DNA from: Lentisphaerota bacterium
GTDB taxonomy: Bacteria; Verrucomicrobiota; Kiritimatiellia; UBA8416; JAUUYL01
Length of the DNA: 42,360 bases
Assembly (NCBI GenBank): GCA_030590485.1
Contig: JAUUYL010000014.1
Coordinates: forward strand, 1 to 42,360
Reading direction: 5' to 3'
Position numbers and translations under genes: made by a program. The first letter of the stretch is position 1; every line of letters begins with the position of its first letter. Below are positions 1-8,597 of the stretch, piece after piece. A model generated the notes under the pieces. It had not been told where the DNA came from. It was given only the letters and a program-made list of their open reading frames with translations, and made no database searches.

Positions 1-104
1 AGTTGGGAATAACCCCTGTCCAGCGCAAGGGTGTAGGAACAGGTGGATTGCGCCTTGACTTCACTTTTCATGTGTGACCCCATTGATGCCCAGGGCGATG
101 CCTC

Positions 105-503
105 TTATTTTAAGAGCTGAAACAGCGGTTGCTTGGATGCTTTCTTATCGAAAGTGAGTACTGTATCGCAACCGGAGCACTCTGCAGAATGTGAGATAAG
201 CAGATCTGACAGGTCGGAGGAAGTCTTTCTTCCTGATGTAAGTAGTAGATCCAGGACACGATCTGCTTCAAAATCAAAAATGGGCATTCGCCTTAAATCT
301 TCGAGTGCATCCAGAATATTATTTCGTGACATTTCGTATGCGCTTTCCAGTACCCATAAAGTCTCGAGCAAAACCAAGAGAGGAATAAAGAGTCGCTCGC
401 GAGCCACCTCGGCCTTTTTAAAGCGCGCATATACAGCTTTAGCTTGTTTTGCATCGTCTCGAACAAGAAATCGTATGATTACATTTGTATCAAGGGCAAT
501 CAT
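105..503 (-). CDS. vapC: VapC-like PIN-domain toxin ribonuclease
   Basis: A 132-residue PIN-domain protein, the usual length for VapC toxins, which are Mg2+-dependent ribonucleases acting on tRNA or rRNA. The acidic active-site set is visible: Asp5 in the N-terminal LDTNVIIR motif, Glu47, Asp97/Asp100 and Asp119 near the C-terminus (TFDK). Its ATG overlaps the stop of the upstream AbrB-type gene by 4 bp (ATGA), so the two are translationally coupled as a toxin-antitoxin pair. The RNA target cannot be read from sequence. All the acidic residues are present, so it is probably active. Family assignment is firm; the toxin role is inferred from family and context. Confidence 0.9.
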   Translation of the reverse strand: MIALDTNVIIRFLVRDDAKQAKAVYARFKKAEVARERLFIPLLVLLETLWVLESAYEMSRNNILDALEDLRRMPIFDFEADRVLDLLLTSGRKTSSDLSDLLISHSAECSGCDTVLTFDKKASKQPLFQLLK

Positions 504-748
504 GACGAATGTTTCCGCATTCGTTTATTGATTGCCTTGTTCATCTGGCCAACAGTGCAGGTGAGACCGTCTTTTTTGCAGAGTCTACCGAACACTTCGT
601 CAACTGACCTTGTGATTGGGGTTAACACTACCTCGTTCTGCCCATGCACTACGAATGCAACTCTATCCCCAGCGTGCAAGTGAAGAGATGTACGCACGTT
701 TTTTGGGATCGTGATTTGACCTTTGCTTGTGACTGTCGCTGTTACCAT
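500..748 (-). CDS. AbrB/SpoVT-type (swapped-hairpin) antitoxin
   Basis: An 82-residue protein with an N-terminal AbrB/SpoVT-like beta-hairpin DNA-binding domain (VTSKGQITIPKNVR, residues 7-20, then a second strand around GDRVAFVV). The C-terminal about 35 residues are basic and probably wrap the VapC partner encoded immediately downstream. Genes of this kind repress their own promoter, alone and with toxin. A ribosome-binding sequence (AAGGA) precedes the ATG. Two direct repeats lie just upstream at 754-781 and could be the operator. Length and arrangement are typical of AbrB-type VapB antitoxins. Confidence 0.88.
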   Translation of the reverse strand: MVTATVTSKGQITIPKNVRTSLHLHAGDRVAFVVHGQNEVVLTPITRSVDEVFGRLCKKDGLTCTVGQMNKAINKRMRKHSS

Positions 749-753
749 GCTAC

Positions 754-781
754 ATTTCCTTACTAATATAGATTTCCTTAC
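754..781 (-). promoter_or_regulatory. Direct repeats upstream of the antitoxin gene (candidate operator)
   Basis: The 10-mer ATTTCCTTAC (plus-strand reading) occurs at 754-763 and 772-781, an 18-bp repeat distance. The copy nearer the gene overlaps its ribosome-binding site. A pair of short direct repeats here is a plausible autoregulatory site for the AbrB-type antitoxin. The repeat is seen; the function is inferred. Confidence 0.35.
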
Positions 782-827
782 ATTCTAGCAAGGAGAGGCA
801 TCTGCAGCAAGTCTTTTTTCGCCAGAA

Positions 828-2267
828 TCAGCATCTAAGGTCCTCTGAGCACGTTCTGTTTTGCACATCATCCTCTGGTTCAGTGAGTTGCGTTGGCGAA
901 GCCATGTCTCGCTTTTTATACACAAGGAACACAGATACGAGTAGTAGTATGTACCAGACGGCAACTAGCCATAGCGGTGGTTTGCCGGTGTCAATACTTC
1001 CGTACGGGATCAGTGATATCGCGTTCATTATTTTTAGCAGAATCGTTATAAATAAGAGGTTGATGTTATTGAGAAGTACCGCAAAAATACCAATGCACGA
1101 GCCCAGCACCAGGCTCAAACAGCCAATTATCACAATCAGAAGCGCCACAGGAACCACAATTATATTACTCAGCAAAGCTATAGGGACGAATCTTTGAAAG
1201 AAAAACGTCGTTATTGGGACAGATGCAAGCCATGCGGACGCAGAAACAGCAAATATCCTAACCAACGCTGAGCCCACCTTCCTGATAAGAACAACAGCCC
1301 TTCTCTCAGGCTGCACCCGCATGGGGTCCGGCTTGAGCATACACAGTAAGGGCTTATCAATTATCGGACAGACAAGTACAATGCCGGTCACAACGACGAA
1401 GGAGTAGATAAAACCGATGTTAAACAACTGCGCGGGAGCAAACAGTAAGATTATAAGCGCCGCACAGGCCAGGGATGAAAGAACATCGGACTTCCTGGAT
1501 ATCATTGGAGCAAAATATAAAAGGCTCATCATTATACAGGCCCGCACAGCACTGGCACGCCCTCCCGTCGAAATGGTATACACGATCAAAACAGGAATCA
1601 GAAAATACGCCCAATGTATTCGTGACACCCCACTCCATCTCAAAACCAGAATAATTAGCATCCCTATTATACTAACGTGGAGACCCGATATCGCGAAAAT
1701 ATGCAATGTTCCGGTATTGCAGAATAGCTCTCTGAGTTCAGGACGGAACGAAGCTCTGTAGCCAAGCAGGATAGAATGAAGGATGCTGACTGCAACAGGT
1801 TGATCCTCAATCCCGACGGAAAGCAGATGAGCGGCCTTCCGCCTGCCCCGATAACATTTTCTCACCAGCCAGTTGCCATGACCAGAGGAAATGAACTCAG
1901 ACTTTTTGACGTTCGCTGAGAAATACCGTTGATGAAATCCGGCTCCGCCGAGTTGACGACCGAAGATACGCCATTTCTCACCATACTCAGGAAGGCGTCC
2001 CCATGAATAACTACGCCATAACACCTTTACCAATGCTCCGTCATCAATCTTGAACGGTACAAACCAGAGCATCCTGTCGCTACCCTCTACAGGCCTTGAC
2101 TCAGGATCACCAATAACCACACCCTGGACATAACTGTCCACCAACTCGGTAGAGGAGGAAGAAACAGGCGCGCCATGGAATACACCGGCAGCCCTCAAAA
2201 GCATGAGAATCGCGATATATGCCAAGACAATCAGTATAATGGGACGGCGAAGCAATATTTGCATCAT
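828..2267 (-). CDS. ComEC/Rec2-like membrane protein lacking the metallo-beta-lactamase domain
   Basis: A 479-residue polytopic membrane protein. Residues 1-30 form a TM segment, residues 45-125 an OB-like DUF4131 region, and from about residue 185 the Competence core begins with the diagnostic motif HIFAISGLHVSII (189-201), followed by many hydrophobic helices. ComEC forms the inner-membrane channel for single-stranded DNA uptake. Full-length ComEC is about 700-800 residues and ends in a metallo-beta-lactamase-like nuclease domain; that domain is missing here and the protein ends in a short charged tail. Short ComEC forms are known in several phyla, so this may be natural. Its start overlaps the M16 peptidase stop by 4 bp (ATGA), making it the last gene of the exbB-his unit. 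No other competence gene is visible nearby. Confidence 0.85.
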   Translation of the reverse strand: MMQILLRRPIILIVLAYIAILMLLRAAGVFHGAPVSSSSTELVDSYVQGVVIGDPESRPVEGSDRMLWFVPFKIDDGALVKVLWRSYSWGRLPEYGEKWRIFGRQLGGAGFHQRYFSANVKKSEFISSGHGNWLVRKCYRGRRKAAHLLSVGIEDQPVAVSILHSILLGYRASFRPELRELFCNTGTLHIFAISGLHVSIIGMLIILVLRWSGVSRIHWAYFLIPVLIVYTISTGGRASAVRACIMMSLLYFAPMISRKSDVLSSLACAALIILLFAPAQLFNIGFIYSFVVVTGIVLVCPIIDKPLLCMLKPDPMRVQPERRAVVLIRKVGSALVRIFAVSASAWLASVPITTFFFQRFVPIALLSNIIVVPVALLIVIIGCLSLVLGSCIGIFAVLLNNINLLFITILLKIMNAISLIPYGSIDTGKPPLWLVAVWYILLLVSVFLVYKKRDMASPTQLTEPEDDVQNRTCSEDLRC

Positions 2268-3547
2268 AGAGTGCGAAGCTGCTTTCTATAGTAGCGTTCG
2301 TCACCAGGAGCCAATTCAGGAAGAACCAAGGCAAGGCTGGTTCTGGATTTTTTTATGATCGATTTGGCGAGACGCTGAACATCCGCAGCAGTCACAGATT
2401 CAATGTTGTTTATCACTTCCTCCCGAGGTGTAAATTTCCCGTATGAAACTACGCTGTCGCCAAGGCAAATCATCTGACTGGAGGTACTTTCAAGGGCGAT
2501 GAGCATCTGCCCCACAACATATTCTTTAGCCCGCTTCAACTCCTGTGCTCCTACAGGCGCAGCCTTCAGCTTCGTTAATTCCTTAATAATCAACCCTATA
2601 CCCTGACGATGTCTGTGACGGTCTAATCCAGCCGAGATAGTGAGAACCCCGCTGTCCTGATACAGATGACAGCTTGAATGAATCGAATATGCCAAACCAT
2701 ATTTCTCGCGAACAACTTGAAACAGCCGGGAACTCATGTTCTCACCAAGAACAGCATTAAGTATGCGCAAAGCATAACGTCGCTCATCATTACGGCCGAA
2801 TATCCTTATCCCCATAGCCAAATGCGACTGTTCTATATTCTTTTCAAGAAGCATCACCGGTTCTTGGTCAGTATTGCTCGTGACCCTCTTGTATCTTGGC
2901 ACTGATTGTTTCTTCTTGTCGCCAATATAGCCCTTAACCTTCTTTACACATTCGTCATGATTTACTTTGCCGGCAAATGCAAAAACCGTATTGCCTGGAA
3001 GATACATATTCCTAAGGAAAGCCACGAGCTCAGAACGCTTCATGTTCTTTACTGTCTCTGGAAACCCAATAATCGGAGCGCCGAGCGGATGACCATTCCA
3101 TAATGCCGAACCAAGCATCTCCATGACAAGGTGATGAGGTTGATCGCGATACATCATTATCTCTTCAAGAATAACACCGCGTTCTTTCTCAAGTTCGACC
3201 TTATCCAAAGCAGAGTTAAGATACATGTCAGTCAAGACATCAAGAGCGCGCCAGAGTTTGTTGTGCGATACGCGTGCGTAATAGCATGTGCTTTCCTCCT
3301 GGGTAAAAGCATTCAAGTATCCGCCACTACCTTCGATATCCTGCGAAATCTTCTTTGAAGATCTTTTTTTCGTCCCCTTGAACATCATGTGCTCTAGAAA
3401 ATGACTAGCACCGGCCATGTTGCCATTTTCATAACGCCCGCCTACCCTGACCCATATTCCAACCGCAGCGCTTTGAACATGATCCAGACAAGAAGATATT
3501 ATTCGGGCACCATTATCAAGTGTAGTAAGTCTAACATTGGACATCAT
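2264..3547 (-). CDS. M16-family zinc metallopeptidase (processing-peptidase-like)
   Basis: A 427-residue single-unit M16B peptidase, similar in length to bacterial PqqL/YmxG and mitochondrial processing peptidase beta. The inverted zinc motif HFLEH is at residues 49-53 and the distal glutamate at 128-129 (VILEEI), so the enzyme should be catalytic. The C-terminal half holds the usual inactive peptidase domain with a glycine-rich loop (GLAYSIHSS). No signal peptide is visible, so it is likely cytoplasmic. Two ATG codons are tandem at the start (3542-3547). It begins 6 bp after hisA and overlaps the ComEC-like gene. Substrate unknown. Confidence 0.9.
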   Translation of the reverse strand: MMSNVRLTTLDNGARIISSCLDHVQSAAVGIWVRVGGRYENGNMAGASHFLEHMMFKGTKKRSSKKISQDIEGSGGYLNAFTQEESTCYYARVSHNKLWRALDVLTDMYLNSALDKVELEKERGVILEEIMMYRDQPHHLVMEMLGSALWNGHPLGAPIIGFPETVKNMKRSELVAFLRNMYLPGNTVFAFAGKVNHDECVKKVKGYIGDKKKQSVPRYKRVTSNTDQEPVMLLEKNIEQSHLAMGIRIFGRNDERRYALRILNAVLGENMSSRLFQVVREKYGLAYSIHSSCHLYQDSGVLTISAGLDRHRHRQGIGLIIKELTKLKAAPVGAQELKRAKEYVVGQMLIALESTSSQMICLGDSVVSYGKFTPREEVINNIESVTAADVQRLAKSIIKKSRTSLALVLPELAPGDERYYRKQLRTL

Positions 3548-3553
3548 AATCTT

Positions 3554-4270
3554 TTATCTTTCTTTGAGCACCGACAGGGTAACGGCATTTTCGTAAAGTG
3601 CTTTGCCAACAATCGCCCCTGCCAGATTGTCACGACCCAAATCCCTCAATGCCTGAACATCGGCTTCTGTAGTAATGCCTCCGGAAGCAACTACATCGCA
3701 TTTTACTGCAACGCACAACTCATCCATCGCCGATACATTAGTCCCAGCCATCATCCCGTCGGTCGCCGTATCTGTATATATAATGGTACTTACGCCTATT
3801 TTATCGACAGCAACGGCAAGATCTATCGCAGATTTACCTGTCGTTTCGACCCAACCTTCAACCTGAACCATTCCATCACGGGCGTCAATCCCAACAGCCA
3901 CATGATTCTCGAAAGCCTCAACAAGAGCCGCTATGGAATCAGGATCACGAAAAGCACGCGTGCCCACAATCGCCCTCTCAACACCATTATCCAACATACG
4001 CAGAATATCTTCATCAGAGCGAAGTCCACCGCCAATCTCTACTGGCATGCTGACCGCTGCAACTATTTCAGCGACCACCTCAGCATGAACTGGATATCCC
4101 TGAAAGGCGCCATCCAGATCCACGACATGCAAATACTCCGCACCCTCCTGTTCCCAATGCTTAGCCATTTCAACAGGATTATCAGAATACACCTTTATAT
4201 CGTCCGCAACACCCTGCCGCAGGCGTACACACTTCCCATCCTTCAAATCAATTGCCGGAATTATAATCAT
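3554..4270 (-). CDS. hisA: HisA, ProFAR isomerase
   Basis: A 238-residue TIM-barrel enzyme that converts ProFAR to PRFAR in histidine synthesis (Amadori rearrangement). The catalytic aspartates are Asp8 (IPAIDLKDG) and Asp129 (VGIDARDG). Phosphate-binding loops GGGLRS (80-85) and ASGGI are intact, as is TDTATDG. The length is normal. It follows hisB by 31 bp and precedes the M16 peptidase by 6 bp. hisG, hisH, hisF and hisI/E are not in this window, so the pathway is split over other loci. Confidence 0.97.
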   Translation of the reverse strand: MIIIPAIDLKDGKCVRLRQGVADDIKVYSDNPVEMAKHWEQEGAEYLHVVDLDGAFQGYPVHAEVVAEIVAAVSMPVEIGGGLRSDEDILRMLDNGVERAIVGTRAFRDPDSIAALVEAFENHVAVGIDARDGMVQVEGWVETTGKSAIDLAVAVDKIGVSTIIYTDTATDGMMAGTNVSAMDELCVAVKCDVVASGGITTEADVQALRDLGRDNLAGAIVGKALYENAVTLSVLKER

Positions 4271-4301
4271 AAAAAAACCTTACTCGCTTTACAGTCCAAC
4301 C

Positions 4302-4892
4302 CTATATCTTCCCTTTGCTGGATGGCAGACCCTTATTGCGCGGATCCCGCTCGCATGCCTGACGCATAGCACGAGCCAGCGCTTTAAACATAGACTCATA
4401 AGCGTGGTGAGCCTCTACGCCTTTTAATTGATCAAGGTGCAGATTCATTCTGGCCTGGACTACGAAACCTTCCAGGAATTCACCAATAAGCGACAAATCA
4501 AACTCGAGGATCTTCTTCTTTTTACAGACGGCACTTCTAACAAGACAAGGACGACCGCCGAGGTCGACCACTGCTCTGCTCATTGATTCATCCATTGGTA
4601 TGCAGGATGATCCATATCGATTGATGCCCTTCCTTGTCCCCAGAGCCTTATTCACCGCCTCACCCAGCGCTAAACCCACATCTTCTACAGTGTGGTGATA
4701 GTCGATATGCACATCGCCTTTTGCGCGAATCTTAAGATCTATTAAAGAGTGCTTTGAGAAAAGTTCCAGCATGTGATCCATAAACCCTATGTCTGTCTTA
4801 ATCTGGTACTTACCTGTACCATCAAGATTAAGCTCAACGGTGATATCCGTTTCCTTAGTCTTTCTAACAACTTTTGCTTTACGAAGCTTCAT
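4302..4892 (-). CDS. hisB: HisB, imidazoleglycerol-phosphate dehydratase (monofunctional)
   Basis: A 196-residue IGP dehydratase that makes imidazole-acetol phosphate from IGP. Family motifs are all present: GFMDHML, DYHHTVEDVG and HLDQLKGVEAHHAYESMF, which supply the histidine and glutamate ligands of the paired Mn2+ sites. It has only the dehydratase half; the N-terminal phosphatase domain found in enterobacterial HisB is absent, so histidinol phosphatase must be a separate protein. It lies between hisC (60 bp upstream) and hisA (31 bp downstream) in the same transcription unit. Confidence 0.97.
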   Translation of the reverse strand: MKLRKAKVVRKTKETDITVELNLDGTGKYQIKTDIGFMDHMLELFSKHSLIDLKIRAKGDVHIDYHHTVEDVGLALGEAVNKALGTRKGINRYGSSCIPMDESMSRAVVDLGGRPCLVRSAVCKKKKILEFDLSLIGEFLEGFVVQARMNLHLDQLKGVEAHHAYESMFKALARAMRQACERDPRNKGLPSSKGKI

Positions 4893-4952
4893 ATTGGCCC
4901 CTTTACACGATTTAAACGACCACGCCTCTGGCGCGGCAGGCTTAAACGGTTT

Positions 4953-5984
4953 TCACGTTTTTAACGCTTTTAACAATTCTTCTACTTCCTCGTCCGTGCC
5001 GATTGTGATCCTTATATAGTCTCCAGTGGTATCACCATTAAAATACCGCACAAGTATACCTATATTCTTCAAACGTTCAAATAAATCCTTAGCATTAATA
5101 TTTGCCGGTTTTACCCATAGAAAATTGGTCTCTGACGGCAAAACATGATATCCCAGCGCTTCCAGCTCTTTGCTAAGCCTGACTCGGGTCGCAATAATCT
5201 TCGCTGCATTTAAGGTCATATGCTCGATATCAGACAACGCGGCCAACGCCATCTCCTGGGATATCATATCGAGATTATAAGAGTCCTTCAGCTTATACAT
5301 CGCCGAAATAAGCGGTTCTGAGCCTACAACATACCCCACCCTTAATCCTGCCAGAGAGAAGGATTTCGATAATGTCCGCGCCACCATCACGTTTTTCATC
5401 TCCAGTGCCAACTCCATGCAGTTCCAGCTTGAGAAATCCACATAAGCTTCGTCCACGAGCACAACGCCATTGAAATTACTGCAGAAATCGCGCACCTGAT
5501 CCACCGAAGCGAGCATGCCTGTTGGCGCATTCGGATTGGTCAGCATAAACAGCGACGCCTCATAGTCAGAAGGAACATCCCATGTGAAATCTTCCTTAAG
5601 CGGGACAGGCCTTTTCTCAACATCTCGTATGTCCGCCAGAACCGGATAGAGTGAATATGACGGATCGAGGTATCCAATCGACCCGTCGTTCTCGACAAAC
5701 GCCCTCGTGCAAAGCGCCAACACTTCATCAGAACCATTACCAACGAAAACATTATCGACAGAACAGCCATGCAACTCCGCGATTCTTTTTCTCAAGGCGT
5801 CAGCAACAGGATTGGGATAGAGACGCAGTTTTTCCGCATCAAGCGAAGATAACGCTTTCTGCACGACAGGTGACGGAGGATACGGATTTTCATTGGTATT
5901 CAATTTTACAATCCGACTGTCGTCCGGCTGTTCACCTGGAACATAACCTGACATGTTTTCAACTGACTTCCTGATTAAAGACAT
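4953..5984 (-). CDS. hisC: HisC, histidinol-phosphate aminotransferase
   Basis: A 343-residue fold-type I PLP enzyme. The Schiff-base lysine is Lys207 in TLSKSFSLAGLRVGY, with upstream NPNAPTG (150-156), Asp178 and Tyr181 for cofactor contacts and the N-terminal KLNTNENPYPPSP substrate segment. It transfers an amino group from glutamate to imidazole-acetol phosphate. An AGGAG ribosome-binding site lies 9 bp before the ATG. The 90-bp spacer to hisD carries a hairpin repeat (6012-6065). Close relatives act on other aromatic amino acids, but its position between hisD and hisB supports HisC. Confidence 0.96.
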   Translation of the reverse strand: MSLIRKSVENMSGYVPGEQPDDSRIVKLNTNENPYPPSPVVQKALSSLDAEKLRLYPNPVADALRKRIAELHGCSVDNVFVGNGSDEVLALCTRAFVENDGSIGYLDPSYSLYPVLADIRDVEKRPVPLKEDFTWDVPSDYEASLFMLTNPNAPTGMLASVDQVRDFCSNFNGVVLVDEAYVDFSSWNCMELALEMKNVMVARTLSKSFSLAGLRVGYVVGSEPLISAMYKLKDSYNLDMISQEMALAALSDIEHMTLNAAKIIATRVRLSKELEALGYHVLPSETNFLWVKPANINAKDLFERLKNIGILVRYFNGDTTGDYIRITIGTDEEVEELLKALKT

Positions 5985-6011
5985 TACTTAGAACTCCTGA
6001 TCGCTGCTTGC

Positions 6012-6065
6012 CCGCCATAGTGCTTGCATCCCGAACTCGTTTCGGGGCTCGTTGAGCGACGGCGG
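6012..6065. repeat. Hairpin-forming intergenic repeat between hisD and hisC
   Basis: Outer arms CCGCC (6012-6016) and GGCGG (6061-6065) enclose an inner stem CCCGAA (6030-6035)/TTCGGG (6041-6046) with loop CTCGT. There is no T-run in the direction of his transcription, so it looks like an inserted repeat element or mRNA-processing hairpin, not a terminator. The GC-rich GCGGGCAA edge recurs near 31963. Confidence 0.45.
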
Positions 6066-6074
6066 AACCTCTGT

Positions 6075-7370
6075 TTACTCAAATCTTATCTGGGCAGATC
6101 GGACGTGAGCATCTAAGCCCTCGACTGCACCCAGCGTTTCAATTGTCGGCAATGTATCTGCAAGGTCAGCGCGTGTAAAAGATATGTAACTCGTACGCCT
6201 TCGGAAGTCGTCGACTGTCAACCCGGAGAACATTTCAGCTGCACCACCCGTAGGCAATACATGACTCGGCCCCGCAACATAATCACCTACAGTCTCAGGT
6301 GACCATGCCCCGAGAAAAACCGCACCCGCGTTCTTTACGCTCTTGACCCATCGGTTAGGCTCCCTGACAAGTATCTCAAAATGCTCCGGTGCGAACATAT
6401 TGCATAAATCCATGCCCTCATCAAGGGTGTTAACAACCACGAGCAACATACCCTTCTTGATCACAACTTCAATACTCTCGCTGCGCGACAATTCAGCAGT
6501 CTGTTTGATGATTTCGTCCTGTACAGCTTCAGCCAACTTGGCGGATGTTGTTACTAAAAGGGCCTTTTCCAGACCAGTCCCGTGTTCAGCCTGCGAAAGC
6601 AGATCCGCGGCTACAAATCTTGGGTCAGCCGTAATGTCGGCAAGAATAGCTATCTCACTCGGCCCAGCCACAAGATCAAGTGCAACGTGACCGTAGACCT
6701 GCCTCTTGGCTGCCGTCACATATGCGCCGCCCGGCCCAACAATCTTCTGAACCTTCTTGATCGTCCTGGTTCCGTAAGCCATAAGTCCTATCGCCTGGAT
6801 GCCGCCTACCCTGTAAACCTCCGTAGCACCCGCGACTTCGAGCGCGTGCAGTAGAACAGGATCGACTCTCTTGTCACTACCGCATGGTGTGCAGGCTACT
6901 ATCTCTAAGACGCCCGCAGCCCTTGCGAGAGTAACGGTCATCAATGCTGTAGACGCTAGCGGAGCCGCACCGCCTGGAATATACACACCGACCCTGTCTA
7001 GCGGTTTAAATTGTTCGCCCACCATACCACCACGATCGGTAGACATGCTCCAGTCCTTCCTGATGCCTGCCACAGCAAAAGCCTTAATACGCTTGTGGGC
7101 TTCCCTGACTGCGGAAAGACATGCCCGCGAAATATTCTGACGTGCATCTATAAGCTCAGCTCTTTTGACCTCAAACTCCGATGTCTTTAAATTCACCTTG
7201 TCGAACCGACTGCAGTATTTCGTAATGGCCTTATTCCCATTGGCTCTGATTTCGGTAAGAACCGACTGCGCCACATTCTCTGCCTTGTCTTCAAACGCAG
7301 GTCTCTTTAAGAAATCGGCGACGATCTTGTTCTGGTCTTTCTTTGACCACTTAACTATTGATGGTTTCAT
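6075..7370 (-). CDS. hisD: HisD, histidinol dehydrogenase
   Basis: A 431-residue zinc enzyme that oxidises L-histidinol to histidine with two NAD+ (last two steps of the pathway). The metal ligands match the E. coli enzyme: Gln260, His263 (SQAEHGTG), Asp363 and His424; the catalytic pair is Glu329-His330 (FAPEHFE). The NAD-binding signature around LDLVAGPSEIAILAD (231-245) is intact. Its ATG overlaps the stop of the TonB-like gene (ATGA) behind a GGGGAG ribosome-binding site, tying the his genes to the exbBD cluster. It is the first his gene in the unit. Confidence 0.97.
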   Translation of the reverse strand: MKPSIVKWSKKDQNKIVADFLKRPAFEDKAENVAQSVLTEIRANGNKAITKYCSRFDKVNLKTSEFEVKRAELIDARQNISRACLSAVREAHKRIKAFAVAGIRKDWSMSTDRGGMVGEQFKPLDRVGVYIPGGAAPLASTALMTVTLARAAGVLEIVACTPCGSDKRVDPVLLHALEVAGATEVYRVGGIQAIGLMAYGTRTIKKVQKIVGPGGAYVTAAKRQVYGHVALDLVAGPSEIAILADITADPRFVAADLLSQAEHGTGLEKALLVTTSAKLAEAVQDEIIKQTAELSRSESIEVVIKKGMLLVVVNTLDEGMDLCNMFAPEHFEILVREPNRWVKSVKNAGAVFLGAWSPETVGDYVAGPSHVLPTGGAAEMFSGLTVDDFRRRTSYISFTRADLADTLPTIETLGAVEGLDAHVRSAQIRFE

Positions 7371-8086
7371 TTCTCTCCCCTGGAACTTACAATAACTCTG
7401 CCACTGCTTTTCTGCCCGGTCTGGTACAGCGCACCCCGGCTGAGCATTCTCTCTACCTTGGAGTTTATAACCTTATCTGCACTTAACGACAACAAAAAGA
7501 CGTGCTCAGTCTGGCCTTCCTTATTAAGCTCTACATGGGCAGTCACCTCCCAGGCCGATTCAGACCCAATGACATTCTCAATAGCATAGCTGGGAATATA
7601 GTAGCCATATTCCTCCAACTTGGCAGAAGGTTCGATATGAATCGGATGTATCCGGATAGAAATCAATTCGCCAGATGCATCAGGCTTCGGCCATTTTGTA
7701 TGGTATCCTCGCATTACAAGTTCAGCCCTGTCGAGATGCCTAGAAGTCCCGTTGCCCTGTTTACTTGCCGACCTTTCCTGATTCTCAAGAAGCTTGGAGC
7801 GCTCAACTATCCTGGCTGGCACGCTTTTATCTACTTCTATATTATTTTCACGAGTATCAGATGATAATGATGGAAACGCGAACGCAGGACTTCTGTAAGA
7901 ATTTATGTCGCCGACCGCAACATCAACAAACGTCAATCTGCATGGTGAAGAATCCTCGCTGTACATATATGATGAGTCGTCAGCTGTCAGCAAAAGCAGC
8001 CATATAGCCACCCAGAAAACCGAGACGACAACCGTAGGTATATCGATCATGCTTTTTACAGTATACCTGTTACGGCTCAACATCAT
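7367..8086 (-). CDS. Membrane-anchored TonB-like protein of unknown function
   Basis: A 239-residue protein not assigned to a named family with confidence. It has one N-terminal membrane segment (about residues 15-35, IPTVVVSVFWVAIWLLLL), then a polar low-complexity periplasmic stretch and a C-terminal region (about 165-235) reading WEVTAHVELNKEG...VERMLSRGALYQ, reminiscent of the TonB C-terminal beta-alpha-beta fold. It follows exbB and exbD with an ATGA overlap, exactly where a TonB partner would be expected. TonB's proline-rich linker is absent. Most likely it is the energy-transducing or sensing partner of this ExbBD pair; that is inference from position and a weak pattern. Confidence 0.6.
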   Translation of the reverse strand: MMLSRNRYTVKSMIDIPTVVVSVFWVAIWLLLLTADDSSYMYSEDSSPCRLTFVDVAVGDINSYRSPAFAFPSLSSDTRENNIEVDKSVPARIVERSKLLENQERSASKQGNGTSRHLDRAELVMRGYHTKWPKPDASGELISIRIHPIHIEPSAKLEEYGYYIPSYAIENVIGSESAWEVTAHVELNKEGQTEHVFLLSLSADKVINSKVERMLSRGALYQTGQKSSGRVIVSSRGEK

Positions 8087-8583
8087 TCAGACCCAACCTC
8101 AGGACGAGACGCAATATTCACCCTGACCACACCAGCATCCCGAACCATATTAAATATATTAACTAACGTCCCCTGCTTAACGCCCCTGTCAGCGTATATC
8201 AACATGGCAGATTCCTTGCGCCGGGTTACGTGCTCAACAAAGGACGCATTCAATTCACGCATGCGGTTCTCGTTCTCAACAAGAAAACGCTCGTCATCGA
8301 AGAAAATAATCTCCTTTATTCCGCTCCCCCCCCCGTCTGCAGAGCGAACAACCAGAATCATATCCGAAGAGAGCGCACTCTTGAATGATGATACAGGTAA
8401 ATCAATGACCACGCCTTGCTGAAGCACAAAACTTGACTCAAGCATAACAAAACATATCACAAGAAAAATTACATCAAGCCAAGGCGCTGCGCTTACCAAT
8501 CCATGCCCGATTCTGTTTTTCGGGAAATACTTTGTTCGCAAACCAACAAGTCTGGAGTTTGTAGAATCAACTTCTCTAACCAT
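8083..8583 (-). CDS. exbD: ExbD/TolR-family proton-motive-force transducer
   Basis: A single-pass inner-membrane protein of 166 residues. The family core APWLDVIFLVICFVML gives the proton-carrying aspartate at residue 37, followed by VVIDLP and the periplasmic TolR fold ending in YADRGVKQGTLVNIF. An upstream in-frame TTG at 8601 could add 6 residues, but GAGGTG five bases before the ATG at 8583 decides this start. It works with ExbB as the PMF-driven motor subunit. It lies 14 bp after exbB and overlaps the TonB-like gene by 4 bp. Confidence 0.9.
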   Translation of the reverse strand: MVREVDSTNSRLVGLRTKYFPKNRIGHGLVSAAPWLDVIFLVICFVMLESSFVLQQGVVIDLPVSSFKSALSSDMILVVRSADGGGSGIKEIIFFDDERFLVENENRMRELNASFVEHVTRRKESAMLIYADRGVKQGTLVNIFNMVRDAGVVRVNIASRPEVGSE

Positions 8584-8597
8584 AACACACCTCGCCG

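Noticed and set aside
1-104. Gene or tRNA at the left edge
   Set aside because: No open frame of note, no cloverleaf pattern and no recognisable motif in these 104 bases.
3401-4369. 322-codon plus-strand frame over the M16 peptidase, hisA and hisB
   Set aside because: It is antisense to three well-identified genes, crosses their boundaries and resembles no protein family.
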